A stretch of DNA of 39,131 nt from Candidatus Omnitrophota bacterium (GTDB lineage Bacteria; Omnitrophota; Gorgyraeia; Tantalellales; Tantalellaceae): assembly GCA_028700515.1 (NCBI GenBank), contig JAQVSN010000002.1, forward strand, positions 1 through 39,131, given 5' to 3'. Positions 30,132 through 38,460 of the stretch are shown one piece after another. The translations under genes were made by a program, and so were the position numbers. The notes beneath the pieces are model-generated. The model saw nothing but the letters and a program-made list of their open reading frames with translations. It ran no database searches and was not told the origin of the DNA. How positions within the stretch are numbered: position 1 is the first letter of the stretch; each line of letters begins with the position of its first letter.

Positions 30132-31673
30132 TCAATTATGCTTCTTTTCGGATATCTTTCTTCTTAATACGAGACGGTTGACGGCATTAACATAGGCGCG
30201 CACACTCGCCTCGATAACATCGGTGCTGGATCCCCTGCCGAGCACCGTGTGGTGCTTGTCGAAAGTGACCTTAATATTCGCTTCGCCGAGCGCGTCTTTT
30301 CCGGCCGTAACCGCGGAGACCTTGTAATCGATAAGTTTCCCTTTCTGTCCGATGGCCTTGTCGATCGTCCTGAAACATGCGTCTACGGGGCCATCCCCTT
30401 TGGCGGTGGCTTTAAGCGTTTTTCCCTGCCTGGAAAGCGTCACAGTAGCGGATGGAGTGATCTTATTCCCGCTCGTGACCTTAAATTCCACCAGCTCATA
30501 TTCTTCCGGTATCGTTGAAAGGCCGTCCTCGACGATCGTGGCGATATCCTCATCGAAAATGTGTTTTTTCTTGTCGGCCAGCGCTTTGAAACCTATGAAG
30601 GCTTTTTCCAGCTCGGTGTCCGAGATCGAATAACCCAGCTCTTTCAGGCGGTCGGAGAAAGCGTGTCTCCCTGAAAGTTTTCCAAGAACTATTTTTGTCC
30701 CCTGAAAACCCACATCCTGAGGCCTTATGATCTCGTATGTTACCCTCTTTTTCAGCACCCCGTCCTGATGTATCCCTGACTCATGGCTGAACGCGTTATC
30801 ACCGATTATCGCCTTATTAGGCTGTATGGGGATCCCCGTCAGCCGGCTTACAAGCCGGCTTGTTTTATAAAGATGCTTTGTCTTTATATCCGTCGAAAAT
30901 CCCTTGAACATATCCCTGCGAACGTTCATCGCCATTACGACCTCTTCGAGAGAAGCGTTGCCTGCCCTCTCCCCAAGCCCGTTTATAGTGCATTCCACCT
31001 GTCTTGCCCCGTTCTGAACGGCTGCGAGCGAATTACTCACGCCCAATCCCAGGTCGTTATGGCAATGCACACTTATAACGGCTTTATTGATGTTGGGGAC
31101 ATTGTTCATCAGATGGCGGATAACGCTCCCGAACTCAGAAGGCACCGCGTAACCTACGGTATCCGGTATGTTCACGGTCCTGGCCCCTGCTTTAATAACG
31201 GCCTCGACCACTCTCGAAAGGAAGTCGAGTTCGGTCCTTGAAGCGTCTTCCGGAGAAAATTCAACGTCATCAAAAAGCTTACGCGCGTACTTCACACTTT
31301 CAACGGCAAGCCTCAGTATCTCGTCCTTGGCCTTGTGAAGCTTGTATGTCCTGTGTATCCTGGAAGTGGCCAGAAATACATGGACCCGCGGCTTTCCCGC
31401 GAACTTCAGAGCCTCACTGACGGCGTTTATATCGGCCTCTGTAGCCCTCGCGAGACCGCATATTACCGGTTTTTTTATCTGTTTGGAAACAGCCCGCACG
31501 GCCTCAAGGTCACCCCGGCTTGACCTGGGAAAACCTGCCTCGATCACATCCACCCCGAGCGACTCAAGCTGTATAGCTATCTGGATCTTCTCCTTGACCG
31601 TCAAACTCGCCCCGGGAGTCTGCTCTCCATCTCTCAGTGTGGTGTCGAATATTATTATGCGGTTCTTATCCAT
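30132..31673 (-). CDS. leuA: 2-isopropylmalate synthase
   Basis: First step of leucine synthesis: acetyl-CoA plus 2-ketoisovalerate. The 513-residue protein has the DRE-TIM barrel start FDTTLRDGEQTPGASLTVKEKIQIA, VIEAGFPRSSRGDLEAVRAV, HVFLATSRIH, FSPEDASRTELDFL, NIPDTVGYAVP, VHCHNDLGLGVSNSLAAV and GLGERAGNASLEEVVMAM, a subdomain with ESGIHQDGVLK, and the C-terminal leucine-binding regulatory domain (about residues 385-500). The full regulatory domain implies feedback inhibition by leucine. AAGGAA is 6 nt before the ATG. It is 89 bp after ilvC, separated by a long hairpin-forming repeat. Confidence 0.97.
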   Translation of the reverse strand: MDKNRIIIFDTTLRDGEQTPGASLTVKEKIQIAIQLESLGVDVIEAGFPRSSRGDLEAVRAVSKQIKKPVICGLARATEADINAVSEALKFAGKPRVHVFLATSRIHRTYKLHKAKDEILRLAVESVKYARKLFDDVEFSPEDASRTELDFLSRVVEAVIKAGARTVNIPDTVGYAVPSEFGSVIRHLMNNVPNINKAVISVHCHNDLGLGVSNSLAAVQNGARQVECTINGLGERAGNASLEEVVMAMNVRRDMFKGFSTDIKTKHLYKTSRLVSRLTGIPIQPNKAIIGDNAFSHESGIHQDGVLKKRVTYEIIRPQDVGFQGTKIVLGKLSGRHAFSDRLKELGYSISDTELEKAFIGFKALADKKKHIFDEDIATIVEDGLSTIPEEYELVEFKVTSGNKITPSATVTLSRQGKTLKATAKGDGPVDACFRTIDKAIGQKGKLIDYKVSAVTAGKDALGEANIKVTFDKHHTVLGRGSSTDVIEASVRAYVNAVNRLVLRRKISEKKHN

Positions 31674-31683
31674 AGTAATTCCT

Positions 31684-31757
31684 TTTTAGTCGTCAGACAT
31701 CAGTTACCGGCCGTCAGTCGCCTCTTTTACTGACGACTGACGACCGGTAACTGACGG
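31684..31757. repeat. Heptad tract forming a 20-bp-stem hairpin between ilvC and leuA
   Basis: CAGTTACCGGCCGTCAGTCG (31701-31720) and its inverted partner CGACTGACGACCGGTAACTG (31734-31753) match at 19 of 20 positions around a 13-nt loop. On the transcribed (minus) strand the single difference becomes a G-U pair, so the RNA stem is unbroken. The whole tract reads in 7-bp words. No T run follows, so it is not a standard terminator; it ends 5 bp from the ilvC stop codon (31763). Confidence 0.8.
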
Positions 31758-31762
31758 CTGTT

Positions 31763-32752
31763 TTATCCCATCCATGCCATCATACCGCGGAGCTTCTGCC
31801 CGACCTTCTCGATCTGGTGCTTCTCCTGCTTCCTGGTAAGTTTGTTATATTTCGGACGGCCTTTCTTATTCTCATTTATCCATTCCTTCGCGAACCTTCC
31901 GGTCTGGACTTCCTTCAGTATCTTCTTCATCTCCTCACGGGTCTTTTTGGTGATGATCCTGGGACCTCTGGAAATATCCCCATACTCGGCCGTATCGGAA
32001 ACGCGTTTCCTCATGCCGTATATCCCGTATTTGTAAATGAGGTCAGTTATGAGCTTAAGTTCGTGAAGACATTCGAAATATGCTATCTCGGGCTGGTACC
32101 CGGCCTTCACCAGGGTCTCAAATCCCGCTATGATAAGCTCTGAAGTCCCGCCGCAAAGAACGACCTGTTCCCCGAAGAGATCGGTCTCCGTCTCTTCCTT
32201 GAACGTGGTCTCTATGATGCCGGCCCGAGCTCCGCCTATGGCTTTCGCGTACGCGAGCGCCTTCTGTTTAGCCTTCCCGGTGGCGTTCTGGTAAACGGCA
32301 ATGAGGCAGGGAACGCCCTTACCCTGTTCGTACATCTCCCTCACAAGCGCTCCGGGTCCCTTCGGGGCCACCATGAACACGTCCACGTTCTTTGAAGGAA
32401 CTATCTGTTTGAAATGGATATTGAATCCATGTGAAAAGCAAAGCGCCGAACCGGGTTTCAGGTTCTTCTTGATCGCCTGGTTGTACACGCTCGCCTGGAC
32501 ATGGTCCTGCGTAAGTATCTGGACTATGTCGGCCTGCTTTGCGGCTTCCTCTACCGAGACCGGCTTGAAACGATCCTTGAGGGCCTGTTTATAGTTGGGG
32601 GTTCCCTTGAGCTCGCTTACGACTACCTTTACCCCGCTGTCCCTGAGGCAGAGCGCCTGACCGCGGCCCTGTATGCCGTACCCGATTATGGCCACCTTGA
32701 GGCCTTTTATGTACTTAAGATCAGCATCCTTGTCGTGATACACCTTGACCAT
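31763..32752 (-). CDS. ilvC: Ketol-acid reductoisomerase, class I, possibly NADH-preferring
   Basis: Isomerises and reduces acetolactate in valine/leucine/isoleucine synthesis. The 329-residue protein has the Rossmann loop [12 protein letters not shown], the [11 protein letters not shown] and FSHGFNIHF segments, [12 protein letters not shown], and the knotted C-terminal domain with the Mg2+ ligands in [12 protein letters not shown] and [11 protein letters not shown], ending [18 protein letters not shown]. The beta2-alphaB cofactor loop is [15 protein letters not shown]: the Arg and Ser that hold the NADPH 2'-phosphate in standard enzymes (V-G-L-R-P-G-S-x-S) are replaced, and Glu47 is introduced, which favours NADH. 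It lies between ilvH and leuA in the operon. Confidence 0.96.
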   Translation of the reverse strand: MVKVYHDKDADLKYIKGLKVAIIGYGIQGRGQALCLRDSGVKVVVSELKGTPNYKQALKDRFKPVSVEEAAKQADIVQILTQDHVQASVYNQAIKKNLKPGSALCFSHGFNIHFKQIVPSKNVDVFMVAPKGPGALVREMYEQGKGVPCLIAVYQNATGKAKQKALAYAKAIGGARAGIIETTFKEETETDLFGEQVVLCGGTSELIIAGFETLVKAGYQPEIAYFECLHELKLITDLIYKYGIYGMRKRVSDTAEYGDISRGPRIITKKTREEMKKILKEVQTGRFAKEWINENKKGRPKYNKLTRKQEKHQIEKVGQKLRGMMAWMG

Positions 32753-32839
32753 CTTTTCCTCCTCTTTTTTCTTTCAGTCAAAAGAACATCGTCTCCTCTT
32801 GGAGTACCCCGCCCCGGGGATCCCTCGAAGCAGATGTCG

Positions 32840-33331
32840 TCATTTCCCGTTAGTTTCAGATTGAAGCGCTATCTTGCCGGTCCTGGCGATCTCTATTATG
32901 CCATAGGGCCGCAACAGTTCCACCAGGGCCTTTATTTTGTGTTCGTCCCCGGTCTCTTCCACGATGACAGACTTTTTTGCCACGTCTATGATCTCGGCCC
33001 CGGTAGAATCCACTATCTGCACGATCTTTTCTCTGATATTCGTATTCTCCGCCTTGACCTTTATCATGATAAGTTCCCTGTCCACATAACGTCCGCCCGT
33101 CAGGTCCTGGACCCTTATGACATCTATGAGCTTGTTAAGCTGCTTCTTGACCTGTTCGAGAGTACGCTCGTCCGCGTCGACCACGATCGTCATTCTCGAT
33201 ACAGTCACATCCTCGGTCTCTCCTACCGCCAGGGAATCTATGTTGAACCCTCTTGCGCTGAAAAGACCAGCGACCCTTGCCAGGACGCCGAATTTATTCT
33301 CTACCAGTGCAGAAAGAACGAACTTGCCCAT
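32840..33331 (-). CDS. ilvH: Acetolactate synthase small (regulatory) subunit
   Basis: Regulatory partner of IlvB that confers valine feedback inhibition. The 163-residue protein has the N-terminal ACT domain VLSALVENKFGVLARVAGLFSARGFNIDSLAVGETEDVTVSRMTIVVDAD and a C-terminal ferredoxin-like domain (about residues 80-160) with LIMIKVKAENTNIREKIVQIVD. The ATG at 33331 is chosen because TAGGAG lies 6 nt upstream and the ACT domain starts there; the longer upstream reading has no support. It follows ilvB after a 137-bp gap containing a hexad repeat, and precedes ilvC by 87 bp. Confidence 0.95.
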   Translation of the reverse strand: MGKFVLSALVENKFGVLARVAGLFSARGFNIDSLAVGETEDVTVSRMTIVVDADERTLEQVKKQLNKLIDVIRVQDLTGGRYVDRELIMIKVKAENTNIREKIVQIVDSTGAEIIDVAKKSVIVEETGDEHKIKALVELLRPYGIIEIARTGKIALQSETNGK

Positions 33332-33405
33332 TTTTACTCCTACTTTCTTTGTAACTTCACAAGGTAAAGGCAGAAGCCCATACATAGATGGGCGCGCCGA
33401 CACCC

Positions 33406-33468
33406 TTTTTCTCTACCTCAACCTTTACCTCCACCTTAACCTTTACCTCTATCTTAACCTTTTCTCTA
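33406..33468. repeat. Three 18-bp tandem units in the ilvB-ilvH gap (hexad vocabulary)
   Basis: CTCTACCTCAACCTTTAC (33411-33428) is followed by two variant copies at 33429-33446 and 33447-33464; consensus CTCYAYCTYAACCTTTWC. Each 18-mer is itself three 6-bp words. The tract touches the ilvB stop codon (33469-33471). Confidence 0.8.
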
Positions 33469-35163
33469 TTACGCCAATCCGTGTATCATCTTATCGATAG
33501 ATTCACCCGCCGGGACCATCGGAAATACGTTCTCCTCCCTGGAGATGACGAAATCCACCACAACGGTCCCTTCTTCTTTAAGGGCCGTGTCTATCGCTTC
33601 CCTGACCTTGCTTTTATCCGTTACCCTGATGCCTTTGGCCCCGTAGCTTTCCGCCAGCTTTACGAAGTCGGGACACTGTGTAGCTCCTTCTTTCGAAAGC
33701 GGGGTAAAGGCGTATCTTCTGGAATAGAACAACTCCTGCCACTGCCTCACCATGCCGAGATACCCGTTGTTAAGTATGAATATCTTCACCGGTATCCTCT
33801 CCATGACCACTGTGGCCAGCTCCTGGATGTTCATCTGTATGCTTCCGTCACCCGCGATGTCGATCACTATGGCTTCGGGCCTGCCCACTTTCGCGCCCAT
33901 AGCCGCCGGAAATCCGAAACCCATGGTACCCAAACCTCCAGACGATATCCACGTCCTTGGCTTGGCGAACTTAAAGAACTGGGCCGTCCACATCTGGTGC
34001 TGACCCACCTCACTGCATATGACCGCGTCTTTGTCCTTCACCGCGTCGCATATGGTCTCTATTACGTACTGTGGATGCACCTGATCGTCATCCTTGTACT
34101 TAAGAGGGTACTCTTTTTTCCATTTTGCTATGGTCCTGTGCCACTCAATATGGTCCTTTTTATTGACCTCCGCGGCAAGTTCTTTGATTATCGTCTTCGC
34201 GTCCCCAATGACCGGAATATCGACGCGGACATTCTTGCTGACACTTGTCGGGTCTATGTCTATGTGTGCGATCGTCGCGTTGGGAGCGAATGTATCGATC
34301 CTTCCTGTGACCCTGTCGTCGAACCTGGCCCCAATAGCTATAATAAGGTCAGCTTCCTGTACAGCCATGTTGGCATAAGCTGTTCCGTGCATCCCCAGCA
34401 TACCCAGACTTAGAGGATCATCCGCTGGGAACGCCCCAAGCCCCATAAAAGTCATCGTTACCGGTATATCGGCTTTGTGGGAAAGCTCTACAATTTCGGC
34501 CGCTGCCCCGGATATGATGGCCCCTCCGCCGACATAAAGCAACGGCTTTTTTTTCTGTTCTATCGCCCTGGCTATTTTTTTTATCTGCCCAATATGCCCG
34601 CCATAGGTAGGTTTATATCCCCGGATATCCACTGTCCTGGGGTACTTGAACTCATCCTGTTGGAGAGTAACATCCACCGGCAGGTCTATAAGTACCGGCC
34701 CCGGCCTTCCGGTAGAAGCTATAAAGAACGCCTCTTTCACTATGCGGGGAAGGTCCTTAACATCCTTAACAAGATAGTTGTGCTTGGTTATCGAGCGCGT
34801 TATCCCTATGATATCGGCTTCCTGAAAAGCGTCGTTCCCTATAAGAGAAGATCGGACCTGGCCGGTTATGGCAACCATTGGAACGGAGTCCATGTTCGCG
34901 GTAGCTATACCCGTGACTAGATTTGTAGCTCCCGGACCTGAAGTAGCCAGGCACACGCCTACCTTTCCCGTCGCCCGCGCGTACCCATCCGCGGCATGGA
35001 CGGCTCCCTGTTCGTGCCTTGTAAGTATGAACCTTATGGACTTTTCGGCATAGAGCTTATCGGCCAACGAGAGTAGAACCCCTCCCGGATAGCCGAATAT
35101 GACCTCCACCCCTTCTTCGCATAAACTTTTCACAAGTATCTCTGCGCCGCTGATCTTGGACAT
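33469..35163 (-). CDS. ilvB: Acetolactate synthase large (catalytic) subunit
   Basis: TPP- and FAD-dependent condensation of pyruvate to acetolactate. The 564-residue protein shows the PYR domain with the catalytic Glu in [41 protein letters not shown], the central FAD/DHS-like domain ([34 protein letters not shown]), and the PP domain with the TPP motif [29 protein letters not shown]. Length is normal for the biosynthetic enzyme. Ribosome site CAGGAG is 7 nt before the ATG. It heads the ilvB-ilvH-ilvC-leuA operon behind a near-consensus promoter. No leader peptide rich in branched-chain codons was seen in the 70-nt leader. Confidence 0.97.
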   Translation of the reverse strand: MSKISGAEILVKSLCEEGVEVIFGYPGGVLLSLADKLYAEKSIRFILTRHEQGAVHAADGYARATGKVGVCLATSGPGATNLVTGIATANMDSVPMVAITGQVRSSLIGNDAFQEADIIGITRSITKHNYLVKDVKDLPRIVKEAFFIASTGRPGPVLIDLPVDVTLQQDEFKYPRTVDIRGYKPTYGGHIGQIKKIARAIEQKKKPLLYVGGGAIISGAAAEIVELSHKADIPVTMTFMGLGAFPADDPLSLGMLGMHGTAYANMAVQEADLIIAIGARFDDRVTGRIDTFAPNATIAHIDIDPTSVSKNVRVDIPVIGDAKTIIKELAAEVNKKDHIEWHRTIAKWKKEYPLKYKDDDQVHPQYVIETICDAVKDKDAVICSEVGQHQMWTAQFFKFAKPRTWISSGGLGTMGFGFPAAMGAKVGRPEAIVIDIAGDGSIQMNIQELATVVMERIPVKIFILNNGYLGMVRQWQELFYSRRYAFTPLSKEGATQCPDFVKLAESYGAKGIRVTDKSKVREAIDTALKEEGTVVVDFVISREENVFPMVPAGESIDKMIHGLA

Positions 35164-35238
35164 CTCGATCTCCTGTTCTTATATATGATTATCTATTACC
35201 TATATAGACGTGAAAACGTCAAAAAAAGTTGCTTTAAC

Positions 35239-35266
35239 AGTATAGCATAACAAAAAGTCTTGTCAA
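35239..35266 (-). promoter_or_regulatory. Near-consensus sigma70 promoter of ilvBHC-leuA
   Basis: Minus strand TTGACA (35261-35266), 16-bp spacer, TATACT (35239-35244); predicted start near 35232, giving a leader of about 70 nt. Within it lies a small hairpin GACGT-GAAA-ACGTC (35207-35220) close to the 5' end, followed by an AT-rich stretch and the ilvB ribosome site. Confidence 0.8.
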
Positions 35267-35381
35267 GACTGCCCCCCCGGACCTGACAAAAAGAGCTCCA
35301 TGTACGTTATTAGACGTATTTTCGGCCTCTTCCATTTCATTAAATATCTAATATTCGCGCGATCAAGAATGGTTCGAGCTG

Positions 35382-35408
35382 AAAAAGAGGGGCGTATACC
35401 GTGCCCCC
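35382..35408 (-). terminator. Intrinsic terminator of thiM-thiE
   Basis: Immediately after the thiE stop, on the minus strand: GGGGC stem (35403-35407), 9-nt loop, GCCCC (35389-35393), then TCTTTTT. This separates the thi genes from the ilv promoter about 120 bp downstream. Confidence 0.75.
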
Positions 35409-36050
35409 CTAATCTCTGACGGTCCTGAGGAGTCGTAAAGGACGTACCTGTCTGAAGAGCGACTGATACTTAAGGATCTCGGCCTCAACGTCCGAACTGG
35501 TAACGACCGGAGCTATGGAACATACAAGGTCCGCGCCGGCCTCTACGACGTCCGGAAGATTGCTCGGGGTTATCCCGCCGATAGCCGCGATCGGTATAGA
35601 AACCGTTCTTTTAAGTTCCCCGAGGAACCCTATGCCCAGAGGCTCGCCGGCATCGGTCTTCGTGGTCGTTTTGAACACCGGTCCCGCGCCTATATAGTCG
35701 GCGCCTTCCTTTTCTGCCTGAACAGCCTGTTCCAGTGAGCGTACCGTAACCCCGATGATCTTTCCCGGCCCCAAAAGAGCCCGGGCAGACTCTAAAGACA
35801 TATCCCCTCGGCCCAGATGAACGCCGTCTGCCCCGACGCTCAAGGCTATATCGACCCGGTCATTAACAAGAAATATACTGTCTCTGCATATCTTCCTTAA
35901 AACTCTCGCCTTCCGGAAGATCTCCTCCGGGTCGCCTCCCTTTGCGCGCATTTGTATTACACTTACTCGGGCCTTTACAGCCTTCCTGACGTCGCTTATA
36001 TCTCCCGCTTTGCTCAATGAAGCTCCGGTAATGAAATAATACCCTCTCAT
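35409..36050 (-). CDS. thiE: Thiamine-phosphate synthase
   Basis: Joins HMP-pyrophosphate and thiazole phosphate to thiamine phosphate. The 213-residue TIM-barrel protein includes YYFITGASLSKAGDI, VIQMRAKGGDPEEIFRKA, FLVNDRVDIALSVGADGVHLGRGDMSLESARALLG, IIGVTVRSLEQAVQAEKEGADYIGAGPVFKTTTKTDAGEPLGIGFL, IAAIGGITPSNLPDVVEAGADLVCSIAPV. The usual VHLGQ-x-D has Arg in place of Gln here. It overlaps thiM by 4 bp (ATGA) and is followed directly by a terminator, so thiM-thiE is a two-gene unit. Confidence 0.95.
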   Translation of the reverse strand: MRGYYFITGASLSKAGDISDVRKAVKARVSVIQMRAKGGDPEEIFRKARVLRKICRDSIFLVNDRVDIALSVGADGVHLGRGDMSLESARALLGPGKIIGVTVRSLEQAVQAEKEGADYIGAGPVFKTTTKTDAGEPLGIGFLGELKRTVSIPIAAIGGITPSNLPDVVEAGADLVCSIAPVVTSSDVEAEILKYQSLFRQVRPLRLLRTVRD

Positions 36051-36856
36051 GAATAGACCCTCTGCAGGGCGGTGACGGCTCCCTGATCAAGTGAGTACAT
36101 CCGGTCAAAAAGAGCCGTCTTGAAAGACGCGGGACCGGACGAGGACCTGGCGGCAAGCTCTCCGGACACTCCAAAACATGTTAGAGCCGACGCGGCGGCG
36201 TAGGCAAGGTCCTTCTCCACGGCCGAAAAAGTCCCTATCAACGAAGCTGCCATGCATCCTGTTCCGACTATACGGGACATCATCTCATGCCCATTCTTCA
36301 CCGTGAACACCTTCGTTCCATCCGAAATAATATCTTCCCTCCCGGTCATGACGATCGTACACTTCCGGCTGGACGCGAGAGTCTTGATCAGCTCTACCAT
36401 ATCGTTTCTGACCTCGGACGAGTCCACACCCTTGGTTCTCACGTCTTCGCCGGATATTCTCGCTATTTCGGAAGCATTCCCTTTTATGATATCGATGCGA
36501 ACCTTTTTCAGGAGTTCAAAACAGCTTTTGTCCCTTAACCTGGTCGCCCCGGCTCCGCAGACATCGAGCAGCACGGGGATCTTCCTGCGATTCGCCGCTG
36601 CGGCGGCCTTTTTCATGGCCGCTATCATATCCGTCGTAAGAGTACCTATGTTCAGGACCAGTGACGAGGCCATCCGGGCCATCTCTGCTGCCTCTTCAGG
36701 CGCGTGCGCCATGACCGGCGAGGCTCCAACGACCTTAACAATGTTCGCGCAGTCATATATCGTGACCCAGTTGGTCATGTGATGGACCAGGGGGCTTGCT
36801 TTTCTCACCCTTTTAAGGATCTCATAAGCTTTTATCCCAGTCTTCCTCATCTTCAT
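36047..36856 (-). CDS. thiM: Hydroxyethylthiazole kinase
   Basis: Phosphorylates salvaged 5-(2-hydroxyethyl)-4-methylthiazole for ThiE. The 269-residue ribokinase-like protein carries SPLVHHMTNWVTIYDCANIVKVVGASPVMAHAPEEAAEMA at the substrate end, LVLNIGTLT, LLDVCGAGATRLR (usual DPVGAGAT), IIKGNASEIARISGE, TIVMTGREDIISDG and the catalytic VGTGCMAASLIGTFSA. With thiE this is a thiazole-salvage pair. No TPP riboswitch (no CUGAGA-type core) is visible in the 346 bp upstream, which instead contain repeats. Start at ATG 36856 or the Met two codons later. Confidence 0.94.
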   Translation of the reverse strand: MKMRKTGIKAYEILKRVRKASPLVHHMTNWVTIYDCANIVKVVGASPVMAHAPEEAAEMARMASSLVLNIGTLTTDMIAAMKKAAAAANRRKIPVLLDVCGAGATRLRDKSCFELLKKVRIDIIKGNASEIARISGEDVRTKGVDSSEVRNDMVELIKTLASSRKCTIVMTGREDIISDGTKVFTVKNGHEMMSRIVGTGCMAASLIGTFSAVEKDLAYAAASALTCFGVSGELAARSSSGPASFKTALFDRMYSLDQGAVTALQRVYS

Positions 36857-36899
36857 CGTCCCCGTCCTTGATCACCAGTATCAGCCGATGACATAATAT

Positions 36900-37160
36900 C
36901 GTTATTGCGTTTATTGGGTTATTGAGTAGCTCATGTTCGTCCTGTACCGCTTAGTTCCTTGCCTAATATCACAATACCCAACAACTCAATAACACCAGTA
37001 TCGCTCTCGAGCACACAAAAACACAACAACGCTTGTATCGCTTAAGCACGCAATAACGCAACAACGCAATAAACGCAATAACGAGAAGCACGAAATAATG
37101 CAACAACACTTGTATCGCTTAAGCACACAAAAACGCAACAACGCAATAAACACAATAACT
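36900..37160. repeat. Octad repeat element (CGTTATTG / CAATAACG vocabulary) filling the alr-thiM gap
   Basis: The 346-bp gap 36857-37202 holds no gene. From 36900 it reads in about 8-bp words: CGTTATTG-type first, then the complementary CAATAACG/CAACAACG type. CGTTATTG at 36900 and CAATAAC at 36987-36993 bound one inverted sub-element. Two 59-bp direct copies follow at 37024-37082 and 37101-37159, identical at 55 of 59 positions with a 77-bp period, each containing TGTATCGCTTAAGCAC. A third, weaker copy is at 38574-38629. Confidence 0.85.
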
Positions 37161-37202
37161 AAAACAACTGATGGCCGGCTGCAAACCATGGGTCTATGGA
37201 CT

Positions 37203-38327
37203 TTAGCCCTTATACACCCTCGGCACCCTGTCCATTATGCCTACAACTATTTCATAAGGAATAGTTCCGGAAAGCTTGGCCACTCTTTCTACAGGTATCT
37301 CAACTTCCCCCTGTTTCCCGATAAGCACGACCTCGTCCCCTACTTTAACCCCTTCGACGTGCCCCACATCCAGAAGTGTCTGGTCCATCGTAACCCTTCC
37401 AACAACCTTCACATAACGCCCCCGTACCAGAGCTTCGGCTTTATTGGAAAGTATCCTCCCGTAACCGTCAGCGTACCCTATTGGTATCGTAGCGATCCGG
37501 GTCGGTTGCTGTGTTATATAAGTACGTCCGTAACTTATCGCTCTGCCTGGGGGGGTATCCTTGATGAAAACTATCCTGGTCTTAAGCGACATTACGGGCC
37601 TCAGGTCAAATATCTTCCTGAAATCGGGCTTTGGATAAATACCATAAAGAAGTATTCCCGGCCTTACAAGGTTAAGATGCGCTTTCTCGCGGTCTACCAG
37701 GGCGATGCTGTTCGCGGAGTGTTTGTACAAAGGGTCAATACCTGTTTCCTTTATTGAATCAATAACTTTCTCAAGGGCGGTTATCTGCGCTTCGGTCATC
37801 TCGTTATCTCTGCCCGCGGAAGAAAAATGCGTGTATATCCCCTCTATTTCTATCTCTTTGAACCCGCTCACATGACGGATAAAAGCGGCGGCCTCCTCAT
37901 GCCATACTCCTATACGCCCCATTCCTGTGTCTATCTTCACATGAGCTTTCGCCCTCTTTCTGCATTTCCGTGCGGCGGAACACATCGCTTCCAGGAGTTC
38001 ATAATTGCATAAGGTAAGCGTTATGTCCCTCTCAATAGCCGCTTTAGCTTCTGATGGCAGCACGGACCCGAGAACTAGAATAGGGGTTGAGATCTCATCC
38101 TCCCTGAGCCTTACCGCCTCATCGAGGGATGCCACCCCCATGTAATCGACCCCGTCTATTGAAAGCACCCTGCCGACCTGGCATATCCCGTGACCGTAAG
38201 CGTTAGCCTTAACGACCGCCATGATCTTAACATCATCATGAAGCATTTTCCTTATACGGTCAAGATTATGCCTCACCGCTCCCAGGTCTATCTCCGCCCA
38301 TGTAGGTCTGTAATTAGTTATCGCCAT
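37203..38327 (-). CDS. alr: Alanine racemase
   Basis: PLP enzyme making D-alanine for peptidoglycan. The 374-residue protein has the PLP-lysine motif IMAVVKANAYGHG near residue 38, TGMGRIGVWHEEA, GIYTHFSSAG, NSIALVDREKAHLNLVRPGILLYGIYP, and the second domain with VIKDT-like IVFIKDTPPGRAISYGRTYITQQPTRIATIPIGYADGYGR containing the catalytic Tyr, then VVGRVTMDQTLLDVGHVEGVKVGDEVVLIG. The ATG at 38327 is chosen because the family N-terminus (YRPTWAEIDLGAVRHNLDRIR) begins there; upstream in-frame sequence is intergenic. Its ribosome site is weak (ACGGG). Confidence 0.96.
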   Translation of the reverse strand: MAITNYRPTWAEIDLGAVRHNLDRIRKMLHDDVKIMAVVKANAYGHGICQVGRVLSIDGVDYMGVASLDEAVRLREDEISTPILVLGSVLPSEAKAAIERDITLTLCNYELLEAMCSAARKCRKRAKAHVKIDTGMGRIGVWHEEAAAFIRHVSGFKEIEIEGIYTHFSSAGRDNEMTEAQITALEKVIDSIKETGIDPLYKHSANSIALVDREKAHLNLVRPGILLYGIYPKPDFRKIFDLRPVMSLKTRIVFIKDTPPGRAISYGRTYITQQPTRIATIPIGYADGYGRILSNKAEALVRGRYVKVVGRVTMDQTLLDVGHVEGVKVGDEVVLIGKQGEVEIPVERVAKLSGTIPYEIVVGIMDRVPRVYKG

Positions 38328-38460
38328 TATAGTTACCCGTCCCCCGTTCAATATAATATAGTTTTGTTCTTTGCGTTGTTTTCTTTCCTGCCGTAGAGCG
38401 TGGTCTGTATATTTGATCGTGGCTTTTAACTGCCCCAACAACAAATAGCGCACGTTAACA

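Noticed and set aside
33388-34413. 341-residue plus-strand ORF opposite ilvB
   Set aside because: It is antisense to a strongly conserved gene, begins in repeat DNA, and has no recognisable domain; a shadow of ilvB codon use.
36900-37160. CRISPR array
   Set aside because: The direct copies differ from one another, have no uniform unique spacers of constant length, and share their words with other gaps; no cas gene is present.
38328-38453. 42-residue N-terminal extension of alanine racemase
   Set aside because: It is basic and unlike any Alr N-terminus; the family sequence starts right after the ATG at 38327.
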